Notes: generated from the letters alone by a model not told the origin. A stretch of DNA of 64,000 bases from JAIYDQ01 sp034408855 (GCA_034408855.1 JAWXCK010000067.1:1-64000); one strand, 5' to 3'; shown: positions 43,297 to 53,405, counted from the stretch's first letter. Translations and numbers: made by a program.

Positions 43297-46200
43297 TCAC
43301 TTTGCTTTGTGACCCTTGGGTTTTTTCGCATTCTTAGTCGGTGTTGCTTTGCCGTCCAAGGATGCTAGATAAGCGACAAGGTCTCGCAGCTCTCTGCGAT
43401 TCAAATACTTCAGCAAATCGTTCGGCATCGACGACAATCCTTTCTTGGTCTGCTCGATCGATTCTTCGTCGATCGAAACCAGGACGCCATCGGATTTCAA
43501 GATCGTCATCTTCCCTTCCTCTTTGCTCTTTACGATCCCGGAGATTACTTCTCCATCATCGGTTTGCACGATGATTGTCTCAAACCCTTCGGCCAGTTTG
43601 GCATTGGGGGCCACGATCGCTTCGAGCAGATAGTCGGGACTTTTCTTAATTCCAATTTCGGTCAACTTGGGACCGACATCGCCGCCATCGTCGCCAACCT
43701 CATGGCAACGCAGACAGGAAAGCTGCGAGCGTTCGAAGAATAATACCCGCCCTTTGGCAACGTCACCGCCGATAGCGCAGTCAGCGTAAGGAGCTGTCGG
43801 CTCCTGCGCGGATTTTGTAAACAACTCGAGTTCGCGCTGCTCCAATTTTTTTTGAAGTTCAACACTCAAACGATCTTGGCAAGCTTCCTTTACGTTCAGC
43901 CAGCAGTCTTGCGAAAGCTGTCCATCTAGATATCGTTTTGCAGCTTCGTTTAAGAAAGCGTCGATAACAGGCGATTGAATGCTACCAAGAACGTCCCATG
44001 CACTTTGTCGCTCGAAAACGACGTCAGATTGCGTTCGCTTCTTTGCAGCAAGCGTTGCCGCTTCGCTATCGATCGTTGCAAGAATCTTCGTCGCCGTGAC
44101 ACGAACGATCGGAGAAAGATCCTCGACCAATGTCTTCGTCATACTTGGTAGTTCTGCGAATTCCAATTGCGCTACGCTCTCCAACGCCGCTGCGCGCTCG
44201 ATTCCGGGAGCATTTTTATCTTGAATGACCTTTATCAACTCGGGGATGATGGCTTTAATGCCAAGTTCGGAAGCGACACTCCGCGCTAGCTTGCGAATAT
44301 CGCTTTCACTCGCAAGCAGTTTTTCTAAAACCGCCGTTACGGCTTCTTTAACCGGCAGCGATTGGCGGGGCTCAAGCGGCGCGTACCTATTCATGACACG
44401 ATCTAAATCGCCAGGCTTGGCCCACGTCTGAAGCATCTTCAATGCTTCCATTCGCATCGCGGTAGGACGCGTTGAGCTTGCGGCAAAACTCGTAAGCGCA
44501 CGCATATTCTGTTCAGTTCCCAATCGAAAATGAGCGTTCAAAACACGGCGAAGGATCGCTTCGTTTTGCGTTGGCTTTTCAATCGTAGCTGCCAATTTTC
44601 CCAAACCAGCATGAAGTGCAGGTACATCGTGAAGAGCTCGGGTCGCTTCCAAACGCACACGCTCAGAGCTATCGTCAAGAAAGACCGTAAGCTTGTCTGA
44701 ATTTCGCTTTCGCAGCGCGACCACAGCCGCAACTCGGACGCTCTCAGACGGGTGTGTCGATAGGTTGGCTATTTTATCGAGATCCTGAATTCCGGTCATC
44801 GCCATGATCGATGCATGCCGCAATATCGGATCTTGATCTTTATTTTTTTCTAACAATGCTATCGTCGCTGGCAAGGCAGCATCTAAATGCAATCGCCATG
44901 CAGCCATAGCGGCAGCAACCTGGACACGAGGCTCGCTGTGCCCGAGCAATTCTACAATCTGACCTTCAACATTCTTTCGCTCGTTAGGAATCCTGTCCAA
45001 GCGCTCGGCCGCATCGCCAAGTGCGGTGAGTAACGCGACGAACAACTCTTTCGGCGGCGATTGTGCATCGAGGGTTTTAACGAGCAAGGCCGTTAGTCGC
45101 TGGAGTGCGTCGTTCGAATCGGTGGATCGTCTAGCGATTTGCCCGAGTCCCCAAATTGCATGAACACGGCTCATCTCACTCGCCGAGGAATCCGATGCTA
45201 CTTCATCGAGTGAATTGATCGCACCTCGCGAGGCCAATTCCCACTGAGCTTCCAATCGAACTCGACGATCGGGATGGGCAAGCCATTGACACAGTCCACG
45301 TTCGCTGACTTGCTTCATGCCTCGCTGCAAAATGGCATGAGTCGTCAAGGCGTCATTACTTCGTCGGGCTGACTCGTCGTAAAAACGATAGACACGACCT
45401 TTCCCTTCGCCGTTCCATCCGTTGACCCAGTCGCTGACATAGAGGGATCCGTCTGGGCCAAACGCAATATCGGTTGCGAGGATATTCCATATCGGTTGCT
45501 CTTCGTCCTTCATTTCAAAGAACGCGCCCTTGGCAATGAGCTTGGTCGATCGAACGCCGCTGTTCGAAGCTTGGCCGCGAAAATCACAGAGGAAAAACGT
45601 TCCTTTGTATTCATCGCCGAGCCCCGTTCCGGGATAGTAAGTCAACCCAGACGGACCGTCGGCGAAATTGGCTATCGGAGGAACGATGTATGCCGGGCTT
45701 TCCGGATTAAATGGATGCCAAATGTCCTCTTGATTGAACGGACCCCGATCGGGAAAGTACTGGTACATCATCCGCCATCCGCTATCGCTTCCGGGAACGA
45801 TCACCGTCCATCGAGCTTCGTCGCCGCTGTCGGAATTGTTATCACAAGTGAACCAGTTCCCGTAGTCATCGAACTCAAGCTCTTGAGGATTGCGAAGTCC
45901 CGTGGCAACGACCTCTAATTGACTTCCGTCTGGTTCACATCGAAAGACAGCACCGCTTTCTGGATCGGCCAATAGTCCATTGGGCGTTTCCACATGGTAA
46001 CCGCGATCGCCGATCGAAAAATAGACTCGACCATCCGGACCCATGATCAAGCCATGCATATCGTGCCCGCGAAAGGCGACTCGAACACCAAAGCCATCGG
46101 CGAGAACCTTTTGGCTATCCGCGATTCCATCGAAGTCTTTGTCCTCCATCAACCACAGTTTGGGAATACAGGTGTAATAGACTTGTTGCCCGCGAACGAG

Positions 46201-46740
46201 TATCCCGGCACCGGTTCCCTCTTCGATACCATTAAAGCCACTGACGAAGACTTTCGATTCGTCAGCCAGTCCATCTCGATCGTGATCGGTAAGAATGCGT
46301 ATCCGATCGACATGCTTTTCGTAGTTTGCCGCTTCGGCCTCCAAAAGCTTTCGATGGTAGGCGATACGATCGGCAACCGTGTTCGACGCCAAGTCCGCCA
46401 TCAGCCATTTTTTATCATGGTTGCGATTGTCAGTAACGCCTTGATTTTGGCGAAACGATTCACAGACAAAGACGCGGCCTTGATTGTCGACGGTAAGCAC
46501 CACCGGGTTCGCAACGTTCGGCTCGGCCGCAAAGACTTCGCAGGTCCACGCTTCAGGTTTCTTAAAACTTTGAATTTGCAACGCAGCATCGTTCGACGCT
46601 GCGGCGACAACGGGCTCGACGGTCGGCGGTCGTTGTGCAGGTGCTTCCGCCAGGAGACTGGATGCGACTACGCTAATCGTTAAACAAAAAACACCGCCCC
46701 AGCATTTGGACGTGAAACAACTGAAGTTGAAATTGAGCAT
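43297..46740 (-). CDS. PVC-type membrane dehydrogenase with HEAT repeats and cytochrome c
   Basis: Large exported planctomycete protein, about 1147 residues from ATG 46740, which begins a signal peptide (CLTISVVASSLLAEA). The frame is open to a TTG at 46869, but that lies in a palindromic repeat. The N-terminal propeller (FVCESFRQNQG, GHDMHGLIMGPDGRVYFSIGDRG, NPQELEFDDYGNWFTCDNNSD) resembles pyrroloquinoline-quinone sugar dehydrogenases. Several HEAT repeats follow, then a haem site CLRCH near residue 1020 with a late Met-containing stretch. Proposed to oxidise sugars or alcohols outside the cytoplasm; substrate unknown. Confidence 0.88.
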   Translation of the reverse strand: MLNFNFSCFTSKCWGGVFCLTISVVASSLLAEAPAQRPPTVEPVVAAASNDAALQIQSFKKPEAWTCEVFAAEPNVANPVVLTVDNQGRVFVCESFRQNQGVTDNRNHDKKWLMADLASNTVADRIAYHRKLLEAEAANYEKHVDRIRILTDHDRDGLADESKVFVSGFNGIEEGTGAGILVRGQQVYYTCIPKLWLMEDKDFDGIADSQKVLADGFGVRVAFRGHDMHGLIMGPDGRVYFSIGDRGYHVETPNGLLADPESGAVFRCEPDGSQLEVVATGLRNPQELEFDDYGNWFTCDNNSDSGDEARWTVIVPGSDSGWRMMYQYFPDRGPFNQEDIWHPFNPESPAYIVPPIANFADGPSGLTYYPGTGLGDEYKGTFFLCDFRGQASNSGVRSTKLIAKGAFFEMKDEEQPIWNILATDIAFGPDGSLYVSDWVNGWNGEGKGRVYRFYDESARRSNDALTTHAILQRGMKQVSERGLCQWLAHPDRRVRLEAQWELASRGAINSLDEVASDSSASEMSRVHAIWGLGQIARRSTDSNDALQRLTALLVKTLDAQSPPKELFVALLTALGDAAERLDRIPNERKNVEGQIVELLGHSEPRVQVAAAMAAWRLHLDAALPATIALLEKNKDQDPILRHASIMAMTGIQDLDKIANLSTHPSESVRVAAVVALRKRNSDKLTVFLDDSSERVRLEATRALHDVPALHAGLGKLAATIEKPTQNEAILRRVLNAHFRLGTEQNMRALTSFAASSTRPTAMRMEALKMLQTWAKPGDLDRVMNRYAPLEPRQSLPVKEAVTAVLEKLLASESDIRKLARSVASELGIKAIIPELIKVIQDKNAPGIERAAALESVAQLEFAELPSMTKTLVEDLSPIVRVTATKILATIDSEAATLAAKKRTQSDVVFERQSAWDVLGSIQSPVIDAFLNEAAKRYLDGQLSQDCWLNVKEACQDRLSVELQKKLEQRELELFTKSAQEPTAPYADCAIGGDVAKGRVLFFERSQLSCLRCHEVGDDGGDVGPKLTEIGIKKSPDYLLEAIVAPNAKLAEGFETIIVQTDDGEVISGIVKSKEEGKMTILKSDGVLVSIDEESIEQTKKGLSSMPNDLLKYLNRRELRDLVAYLASLDGKATPTKNAKKPKGHKAK

Positions 46741-47451
46741 ATAGATGAAAGCGCCGGAGATCTGTATGAGTGAACGAGGCAGGCAGAAAATAAGTCTAAC
46801 CAGCCCAACGACTTGCTTCAACCGAAAGCATGCGGAAAGCAGTGCAAGAAAGTTTTTGAAGCTACGCAATTAGCCGCAGAGCGTTAGCTCCGGTTTCCCC
46901 GTGAATACCGGGCCTAACGGACGTCGGCTAATTGTGCAAGATGTATTTCTGACTAGCCTGATGCAGGAAGCAGCATCGTAATTTGCTTTCTTGTATTATT
47001 CATCCGATCGGACTTGCCTCCGACGGCCTCGAACCAGTTACAATCTGCTTTTGTCCTCAAAGTTTTTTGCGCAACGGCCTATTTTGCTCTTATTGGCCGC
47101 AGCCCCACCTCAATTGCCAAAACCGAGCGTTAACCAGCAACCTTTGCTTGATCCGGCCGCTAGCCAGCGATAAGATGGCAATCCGTCGACTTATCGGTCG
47201 TTAGTAAAGCTTAAGAATAAGTTCGTCACAAAGGATTGAATCGCAATTCTCTAGCAGATTTCTTTCTATGGTATTACGACAATGGTCATTCAACGTTTTT
47301 CGCAACGCTCTTGTTCGCGGCTACACTTGCATAATCAGATGACCATCGAATGCAGTGACAAGCCATGCTTCAATGCTCTCGCGTTTCGACCTCGCGTGAA
47401 ACGCAATGCTCACCTCAACCATCGCTCGATTTTAATCGTCAATCCAAGCTC
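46741..47451. other. 711-bp intergenic region with a palindrome
   Basis: Between the PVC dehydrogenase and a small-protein gene. A palindrome at 46867-46934 occupies the upstream side, and a small hairpin GCGTTTC...GAAACGC lies near 47382-47404, just past the small gene. Short plus-strand frames here have no recognisable family. Otherwise I see nothing. Confidence 0.45.
46867..46934. repeat. Intergenic palindrome CAATTAGCCG...
   Basis: Outer arms CAATTAGCCG / CGGCTAATTG are perfect 10-mers; inner segments CGTTAG/CTAACG and CCGGT/ACCGG also pair, around TTCCCCGTGAAT. The motif of AGCCG...CGTTAG...CCGGT resembles a repeat family I associate with Pirellulaceae genomes (recollection only). It sits upstream of the PVC dehydrogenase start and makes the TTG at 46869 an unlikely start. 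Confidence 0.65.
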
Positions 47452-47688
47452 TCACACTGATGCCGCTCCAATATGGAACGCAGCATCATGGCCAATTCGA
47501 ATAACGAACGGAATATTATCAGGTTCGGCATCCCGAGCTGCCATCGCAGCCGCAAGAAACGTGGGTCCTACATAGTGACGGCGAGACGAGGTCACAATCG
47601 CTATGTACTGCCCAGGAAATTCTCGCTCCATGGACTCCTTGAGTTCTCTCTCGTACATCAACTTGGCATCTTCGGTTGTTGTTGGCAT
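47452..47688 (-). CDS. Small protein with IGHxAAFHIG ending
   Basis: A 78-residue soluble protein hidden in a longer frame. ATG 47688 follows an excellent AGGAG six bases upstream, whereas the longer frame to 47895 has none. It reads a charged helix (MPTTTEDAKLMYERELKES) and then FPGQYIAIVTSSRRHYVGPTFLAAAMAARDAEP, FVIRIGHDAAFHIGA. This pattern (GQYVAI...FVRIG...FHIG) recurs in many bacterial small proteins of unknown function, some near aspartic proteases. No partner gene is next to it here. Confidence 0.65.
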   Translation of the reverse strand: MPTTTEDAKLMYERELKESMEREFPGQYIAIVTSSRRHYVGPTFLAAAMAARDAEPDNIPFVIRIGHDAAFHIGAASV

Positions 47689-48122
47689 ATCCACTCCTAG
47701 TTGAAGCTTAGAAATTGCACAGCTACAATTGTGGATAAACAAAACAATGAATTCAAGCCCGACGGGCATGGTTTTTTTGATGGATAGCAGCTTGGTTCGT
47801 GCTGAATGATCGTAGCCTTTCGTCCCAAAAGGACGTCGGAAGGGTGCGTAGTACCATTGAAGCGGGGTACATTGTGGTATCCGCGATTCACCCATTTAGA
47901 CGATGCCTTTACGTGCAACTCGCGAACGCTTTTGCTGCCGGTCTTCATTCTGCATTGCGTCATGGCGAGAGATGCAGACTTCTTCTACGGAAAAGAGGAC
48001 TGACTTGATTGAACTCACCCGCCCTGAGACTTCGAAGCGCGTGCTTAACTCGACCACGCCCTTCGAAGACTCAGGGCGTGCCACCCGATTTAGAAAAACC
48101 CGAAGTTATTTTTGATCCGTTC
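47689..48122. other. 434-bp intergenic region with a palindrome
   Basis: Lies between the small-protein gene and the YhaN-like gene. Apart from the palindrome at 48020-48078 I recognise nothing; the short frames on both strands match no family. Confidence 0.4.
48020..48078. repeat. Intergenic palindrome CGCCCTGAG...
   Basis: CGCCCTGAGACTTCGAAG (48020-48037) pairs with 48061-48078 at 17 of 18 positions, with further pairing CGCGTG/CACGCC inside. It lies 45 bp beyond the YhaN-like stop on that strand and may end that transcript. Confidence 0.65.
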
Positions 48123-51100
48123 CTAACCCAATGGATTGATCGGGTCGTTTGACTTGCGCCACCACGGATCGCCGCGGTCGGTCGCTGCGGTTTCAATTGG
48201 AACTGCAGAGTCGCGAATCGAATTAATGATCGACGGTAACGCTTCTTCGACAAACGGCTCATCATCCCATGTCCAGGGCGGACTGGATGCGAGTTCTGGG
48301 AGTAACCCCGTATCGATAAACGAATCATCGGTGTTGCTGTCTGGCTCGTATTCATACCAAGCGTAGTCGATGGCTGGTTCCTTTTTGATTTCCGCAATCC
48401 GGCGATGCTTCCGTTGCGATCGTGGCCTCGGTACTTCTTTCTCCGATTCTTCAACTTCTTCAGTTTCTTCTGGTTCCACCACTCGCTCGAAACGCGTTTC
48501 GTAGACTATCGGTTGAACGGGGGCCTGAGCAACAGCGACGGGCATTTCAGGCGGTGTCTCCACAGCAGGTTCGTGGATTTCTTTAACTGTCTCAACAGTG
48601 GTTTGAAGAGGTGCCGAAAAGACCGGTGGTGAAATTGCGACTCGAGTCTCCGGAATATAAATCTCTGCATCACCGCTTTGACCGTGCGGCGGCAGTATGC
48701 GTACTTGAACGCCGATATCATAAAACATCCGCATGATATGTTCGTGGCAAGTAAACATAATCGATTGATGCCCAAGTGCCGAAAAATCCCGAAGGACGCG
48801 AGCTGCACTATGTGCGCGTGCGATATCAAAATTGACCAACACGTCATCCAGTACCAGCGGCAACGTGACGCCTCGACGCGCGTAGGCGGCGGCCAGCGAC
48901 AAACGCAAGGCAATGAAAACGGCTTCGCGCGTTCCTCGGCTTAGAACATCTAGCGGCAAGCTCTGTTGCTTTTCATTGTCGATCTGCAGCGCGTTCTTTC
49001 CCAGCGGCGTCCAAACGCGAGTATACTTGCCATCGGTGAGCTGCTTGAGAAATGCTGACGCCTCGCGAAGTGTTTCGGGCTGGCGTTCGGTCTCGTAGAT
49101 TTCGCAAACCTTTTCGAGCAGATTGCTCGTCACGGCTAAAGTTCGCCAATGCTCGGCAGAGAGTTCGAGCTGCTTGTCGATGGTCGCCAATTCGAGTTTC
49201 ACTTCGGCGAGGCGCCGATCGGCGGCCAACGTCTTCATCTCTTGAGCCGTTTCGCCTTGTCGCTGCTGCAACTGCGATATGCGTTCCTTCGTCTGCTGGA
49301 TTCGTTGTTCGACGGCATCCCATCGCTTCTCTAGTTCCGCCCCAGCGTTGGGGCTTTCCAACTGACGTTGGACCGCTTCGTAGCCCACCGAACCGCCAAG
49401 AATCGCGCGGATTCGATGCTCTTGCTCTTCGACTTGAGCTAGCAACTGAAGATGCTTTTGTTTGGTATCCCAAAGCTGATCCAGTTGACTTGAGCTTTCG
49501 ACTGCCAGTTCCGCCAAGAGTGCTTGTCGCGAGCGAATGATTTTATCGATGGTTCGCTGAATCGTTTTTTGCTTGCGTGAAAGCTCTTCGTCATCCGACC
49601 GAAGTTGCTTTCGTTGCGTGATGTATTGTCTTTGCTGAGCAAGTAATCCAGTCAATTCTTGAAGCTTGACGACCGGACCATCGACGGAAACACTATCGGC
49701 AACACCATTCGTCGATCCGCTCGAGCTGTTGCTTGTCGCCGTCCGGACAAGATTCAGTCGAGGGTCATTCGATCGTTGTTCTGAACGATGTTCAGAACGA
49801 CGAGCATCACGAGATCGATCATCGCGACCGGTAATGCTATCGTCATCGCGACGCTTATCGCGACGCAATCCTCGAGCGGCGTCCGTTTCGTCATCGGTTT
49901 CCTTAGCGACATTGATCTGACGAGCTAAACCTTCAATACGTTGCAGCAAGGTTGTCATTTCGAGTCGGCGTTGGTCAAGCTCGGACTGCTGGGTTTTCAA
50001 GCGTCGTCGAGATGTGACTAACGACTCATAGCCTTCCGCCATAATTCGAAGGCTCTTGGGAGAAAGCGATTCAGCCAGCCCCATTTGGTTCAACGTCCGC
50101 TTCCATTGCGACCTTGCTGTCTTCAAAGCTTCGGAAGCCGTGTGTCCTTGTTTGCGAGCCGATTGATATCGCTGAAGAGCCGCCTGATGGTTGTGAGCGG
50201 TTGGCAGCAATGCCTCCATTTGACTGAGCTCATATTCGGCCTCTTTGAGACGTTGTTCGAGCGAACCGCCTTGTTCTGGCAATTGCTTGAGCATCTCATC
50301 GCGTTCGGCTTCGGTTTTTCGAATCTGATGGACGAGGGCATCAAGCTGGCTTTCGCAATCGTTGAGATCGCCGTTGATCCCGCGCTCATCAAACTGTCTC
50401 ATCAGATAGCCAAAGATAATGGCGACGATACCGAAGAACGAATACAGCACACCCGAACTTTGCGTGCCATAAAAGGCGATGTTCAGGATGCGAGCCAGCC
50501 CGAACAAAAAGGACGAGCCGCCAGCAATAAAAAGAAGATGTTGGAAGGAGGCTTGCTGAATCGGCAAGGCTTCTTGGCTAGCTAACTCGACTGCTTCGCC
50601 ATCCAATTCCTTTCGATGCTTGATAAGTTTTTCAAGGCGTTCTTCGAGTTGCTCTTGTTGGCGAAGCGATCCGATAAGATCGTTCTGCTTTGCGATCGCT
50701 TGATGCAGATCGGTTTGCTGCCGAATGACGAGGAATTCGTCGATTTGTTCGGCGAGGCGATCGACTTCTTTTTTATCGATCCCAGCGCGTTCTTTGGCTT
50801 GCTTCAATCGCGTTGTTTGAATTCGTACTTCGCGAGCAGGACCAGCCAACTGCGAAATAGCTTGCCCAGAAAGATCGGGGATGCTCGCCAGGCGCTTATC
50901 GTTGAGCAAAAGCTGCTGGTCTTCGTCGTTCAGCCCGAGTCGCTTAGCGTCCTCTAAAAGCTGTTCGGTGGTGTTCGAGACTTGCGATTCTAGTTGCAGG
51001 ATTTGCTTTTGTAAGGAACCGATCCACGGACCTTGTTCGGCGGCGACTTCGATCTTGCTTGAAAGCCCCAGAATGCCTTTGCGGAGCGGCAAACCCCGCG

Positions 51101-52019
51101 ATTTTTCGCGAAGTTCACGACGTTGTTTTTTGATCTCCTGCAGCGAAAGCTTCTTTTCGTCGAGTGCCGTTTGCAACCGCTTGAGTCGTTCGCGAGCATC
51201 GTCGGGAAGATCGGTACGAGCTGCGAGATCTCGAACGGCAATTCGTAGTCGATCGCGTTCGAGCCACGGTTGACGGACTTGGATTGCTGTTTCAACAATC
51301 TTCGACTCTAACGCAGCTTGCTCGCCGCGCTGTTGAAGATCTCCGATTTCATCTCTTTGCGATTTTTGAAGAGCGGCCAATTCAGACCATCGGCGTCCTC
51401 GATTGGTAAGCTGTTCGAGTTCATCGCGGAACTTTTCGCGGCGCAGTAAGATCGCCTGGATTTGTCCAGCTTCAGGTGTCGGTCCAGCGATTTGATTTCG
51501 AGCTGCTCGCAATTGACGCATAACGTCGACCAGCGAAACGCGATCCAAGCCGCTCGAGAGCTTGTAGAGTTCGTCGGCAGCGGTGGTGTCGTCGAGCGTG
51601 CTGAGTTCTTGTAGCTCGCGAAGCCCGATGGCAAAGACGTTAGTAAAGATTGATTCGTCGATGCTGCCCAACAAGGTCGTCAAACGATGTTGCCCCTGAG
51701 TAACACCGTCGCTGCTGGTGACAGCGACTTGACCGATCAGGCTCGGGTCATCGATCTGAGTTCGTCGAGTGATTTCATAGCCGCCGCCTGGCCCAGTGAC
51801 TCGCATCGCACCGCCAGGTTTCCCGCCGAAGACGGGCGGCAAGTAGCGTTGTCGGCGTTCCGGAGTAAACCCATAGAACATCGTGCGCAAGAACTGCATC
51901 AACGTCGTCTTACCGGCTTCGTTGGGTCCGTAAAAAACCGTCATCCCATCGGGAAGCGAATCGACCGACAGTCCAGACCAAACGCCAAAGCCATCGATTT
52001 GTATGTCTTTAATCTTCAT
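48123..52019 (-). CDS. SMC-like ATPase, YhaN type
   Basis: A 1298-residue coiled-coil ATPase of the YhaN/SbcC kind. Walker A is GPNEAGKTT at 31-39 after MKIKDIQIDGFG. The C-terminal half-site has LSRGTREAVFIALRLSLA and Walker B LPLVLDDVLVNFD near 1056. Two hydrophobic segments between about 488 and 540 would place the middle of the coil in the membrane. After the ATPase a Pro/Glu-rich tail of about 180 residues follows. The start is an ATGA overlap with the YhaO-like gene, showing translational coupling. In Bacillus the YhaN/YhaO pair is linked to DNA-end processing. Confidence 0.88.
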   Translation of the reverse strand: MKIKDIQIDGFGVWSGLSVDSLPDGMTVFYGPNEAGKTTLMQFLRTMFYGFTPERRQRYLPPVFGGKPGGAMRVTGPGGGYEITRRTQIDDPSLIGQVAVTSSDGVTQGQHRLTTLLGSIDESIFTNVFAIGLRELQELSTLDDTTAADELYKLSSGLDRVSLVDVMRQLRAARNQIAGPTPEAGQIQAILLRREKFRDELEQLTNRGRRWSELAALQKSQRDEIGDLQQRGEQAALESKIVETAIQVRQPWLERDRLRIAVRDLAARTDLPDDARERLKRLQTALDEKKLSLQEIKKQRRELREKSRGLPLRKGILGLSSKIEVAAEQGPWIGSLQKQILQLESQVSNTTEQLLEDAKRLGLNDEDQQLLLNDKRLASIPDLSGQAISQLAGPAREVRIQTTRLKQAKERAGIDKKEVDRLAEQIDEFLVIRQQTDLHQAIAKQNDLIGSLRQQEQLEERLEKLIKHRKELDGEAVELASQEALPIQQASFQHLLFIAGGSSFLFGLARILNIAFYGTQSSGVLYSFFGIVAIIFGYLMRQFDERGINGDLNDCESQLDALVHQIRKTEAERDEMLKQLPEQGGSLEQRLKEAEYELSQMEALLPTAHNHQAALQRYQSARKQGHTASEALKTARSQWKRTLNQMGLAESLSPKSLRIMAEGYESLVTSRRRLKTQQSELDQRRLEMTTLLQRIEGLARQINVAKETDDETDAARGLRRDKRRDDDSITGRDDRSRDARRSEHRSEQRSNDPRLNLVRTATSNSSSGSTNGVADSVSVDGPVVKLQELTGLLAQQRQYITQRKQLRSDDEELSRKQKTIQRTIDKIIRSRQALLAELAVESSSQLDQLWDTKQKHLQLLAQVEEQEHRIRAILGGSVGYEAVQRQLESPNAGAELEKRWDAVEQRIQQTKERISQLQQRQGETAQEMKTLAADRRLAEVKLELATIDKQLELSAEHWRTLAVTSNLLEKVCEIYETERQPETLREASAFLKQLTDGKYTRVWTPLGKNALQIDNEKQQSLPLDVLSRGTREAVFIALRLSLAAAYARRGVTLPLVLDDVLVNFDIARAHSAARVLRDFSALGHQSIMFTCHEHIMRMFYDIGVQVRILPPHGQSGDAEIYIPETRVAISPPVFSAPLQTTVETVKEIHEPAVETPPEMPVAVAQAPVQPIVYETRFERVVEPEETEEVEESEKEVPRPRSQRKHRRIAEIKKEPAIDYAWYEYEPDSNTDDSFIDTGLLPELASSPPWTWDDEPFVEEALPSIINSIRDSAVPIETAATDRGDPWWRKSNDPINPLG

Positions 52020-53296
52020 GACCACTGGTCTCCTGCAGCAATGCCGCCAAAACGGCGCGTACACGATAGCAAGTCGACTTTGTGACCGCGTAACAAATCG
52101 ACGCCAAGCAACGTTGAAAGATCGATCAAACTATCGGGACGGCCGGCTTCGATCGGTAACAAAGCCGCTTGCCAAGTCGCACCGCCAGGCGTTTCGTTCT
52201 CGACGTAACCTTCGAGATTGATCGGTGGCGCGGTCCCTTTCCGTTGTTCCATCGTCGTCCGCAGAAAATCACCGAGGATGGTATCTTCTTCTTGCCATTT
52301 CTTGGGTAATGACTTAGGCGGCAAAACATCAATGTCTGTCGACCAAGTCGCGGGTGTGCTGTATCCAAATTCACGACGCAGCCACACGATCAATTCTTCT
52401 AAGGCCGCTGGTCCAACGACACTTGCATTCTCTAAATCCATTTGAATTCGCCAACGCACCAGTGTGTGGCGGCCATTGGCTTCCGATTGGAGTCGATTGA
52501 TACGCTTGGTCATCAGTTGTCGGATATCGCGACCGATGGCCATGTCATCAGCGTCGATGGTCTGATCGCTGTATCGAAAGAGATCGACGTCGATCGCATG
52601 GATTTTCGTCTTCCGATCGCTGCCTACTTCAACTAAGTAACAGCCGTGGGTACCTTGTTCCTCCATCGATCGCCCCTGAGGTGAACCGCAATAACGCATC
52701 TGTTGCCCCTCGTCCTTAATCACCGTTCGGTCATGCTTGCCGCCCAATGCCCAATAGTCGAGCCGTTCACTTGATAGCGACTCGGAATCCGCTTCGCCAA
52801 CTCCGACGGCGATACGATAGTTATCATCGATGTCGTGGTGATACTCGGCAGCCCGAATCGACTGACGTCCGTCGCTTGATCGACCAAGAATCGTTGCGAT
52901 GGGTGCCCCACCGCGACGATGTATGACCGGCTCGATGCGTTTAGGAAATCGATAAACATTCGAAGGAAGGGCAACGGCTTCAGGCCATCGATCAAGATCG
53001 TCGGCGACGCCGCCGGACCAGTAGACTTGAATGTCGCGCTGGCGCAACAATTCAAATTGTTCGATCAAGAAAGCTGGGCCGCAAGCACCCGATGAAATCG
53101 GATTGAGAAGATCTCCGCAGAGAATGACGAAATCAACATTCTCGACGATCGCATGCTCGAAGACGGCTTCGGCAGCTTTCCACGGTGCTTCGACCAATGC
53201 AGGGCGCAGGTGGTCTGGTAGGTCCGGCAGGTCGTGCATCGGACGCTCGAGATGAAAATCGCTAGCGTGTAAGAATCTAAAGGACTCCATTCCCAT
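52016..53296 (-). CDS. YhaO/SbcD-like protein with altered metal site
   Basis: Calcineurin-type phosphoesterase fold, 426 residues, partner of the YhaN-like ATPase. The first motif DFH (D13, H15) and GD (D62) are kept. Where Mre11/SbcD have GNHD it reads SGGVADD (94-100). The next His motif reads AVGVG, and the final GHxH reads GGKH (185-188, one His left). Most metal ligands of an active nuclease thus seem to be missing, yet the protein is otherwise intact. GGGAGG lies upstream of the ATG. Its stop overlaps the YhaN start. Confidence 0.82.
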   Translation of the reverse strand: MGMESFRFLHASDFHLERPMHDLPDLPDHLRPALVEAPWKAAEAVFEHAIVENVDFVILCGDLLNPISSGACGPAFLIEQFELLRQRDIQVYWSGGVADDLDRWPEAVALPSNVYRFPKRIEPVIHRRGGAPIATILGRSSDGRQSIRAAEYHHDIDDNYRIAVGVGEADSESLSSERLDYWALGGKHDRTVIKDEGQQMRYCGSPQGRSMEEQGTHGCYLVEVGSDRKTKIHAIDVDLFRYSDQTIDADDMAIGRDIRQLMTKRINRLQSEANGRHTLVRWRIQMDLENASVVGPAALEELIVWLRREFGYSTPATWSTDIDVLPPKSLPKKWQEEDTILGDFLRTTMEQRKGTAPPINLEGYVENETPGGATWQAALLPIEAGRPDSLIDLSTLLGVDLLRGHKVDLLSCTRRFGGIAAGDQWS

Positions 53297-53405
53297 ATCC
53301 GATCAACCTCCCTAAATATAGCTAGACTGGATTGGAGAGCGTAGTCTAGTGTAAATGGCTAGGCTGTGCCAATGTCGATTTCTTTGCTATCAAAGACTAT
53401 GCTAG

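Noticed and set aside
46983..47204. 73-codon plus-strand frame
   Set aside because: No family and no ribosome site.
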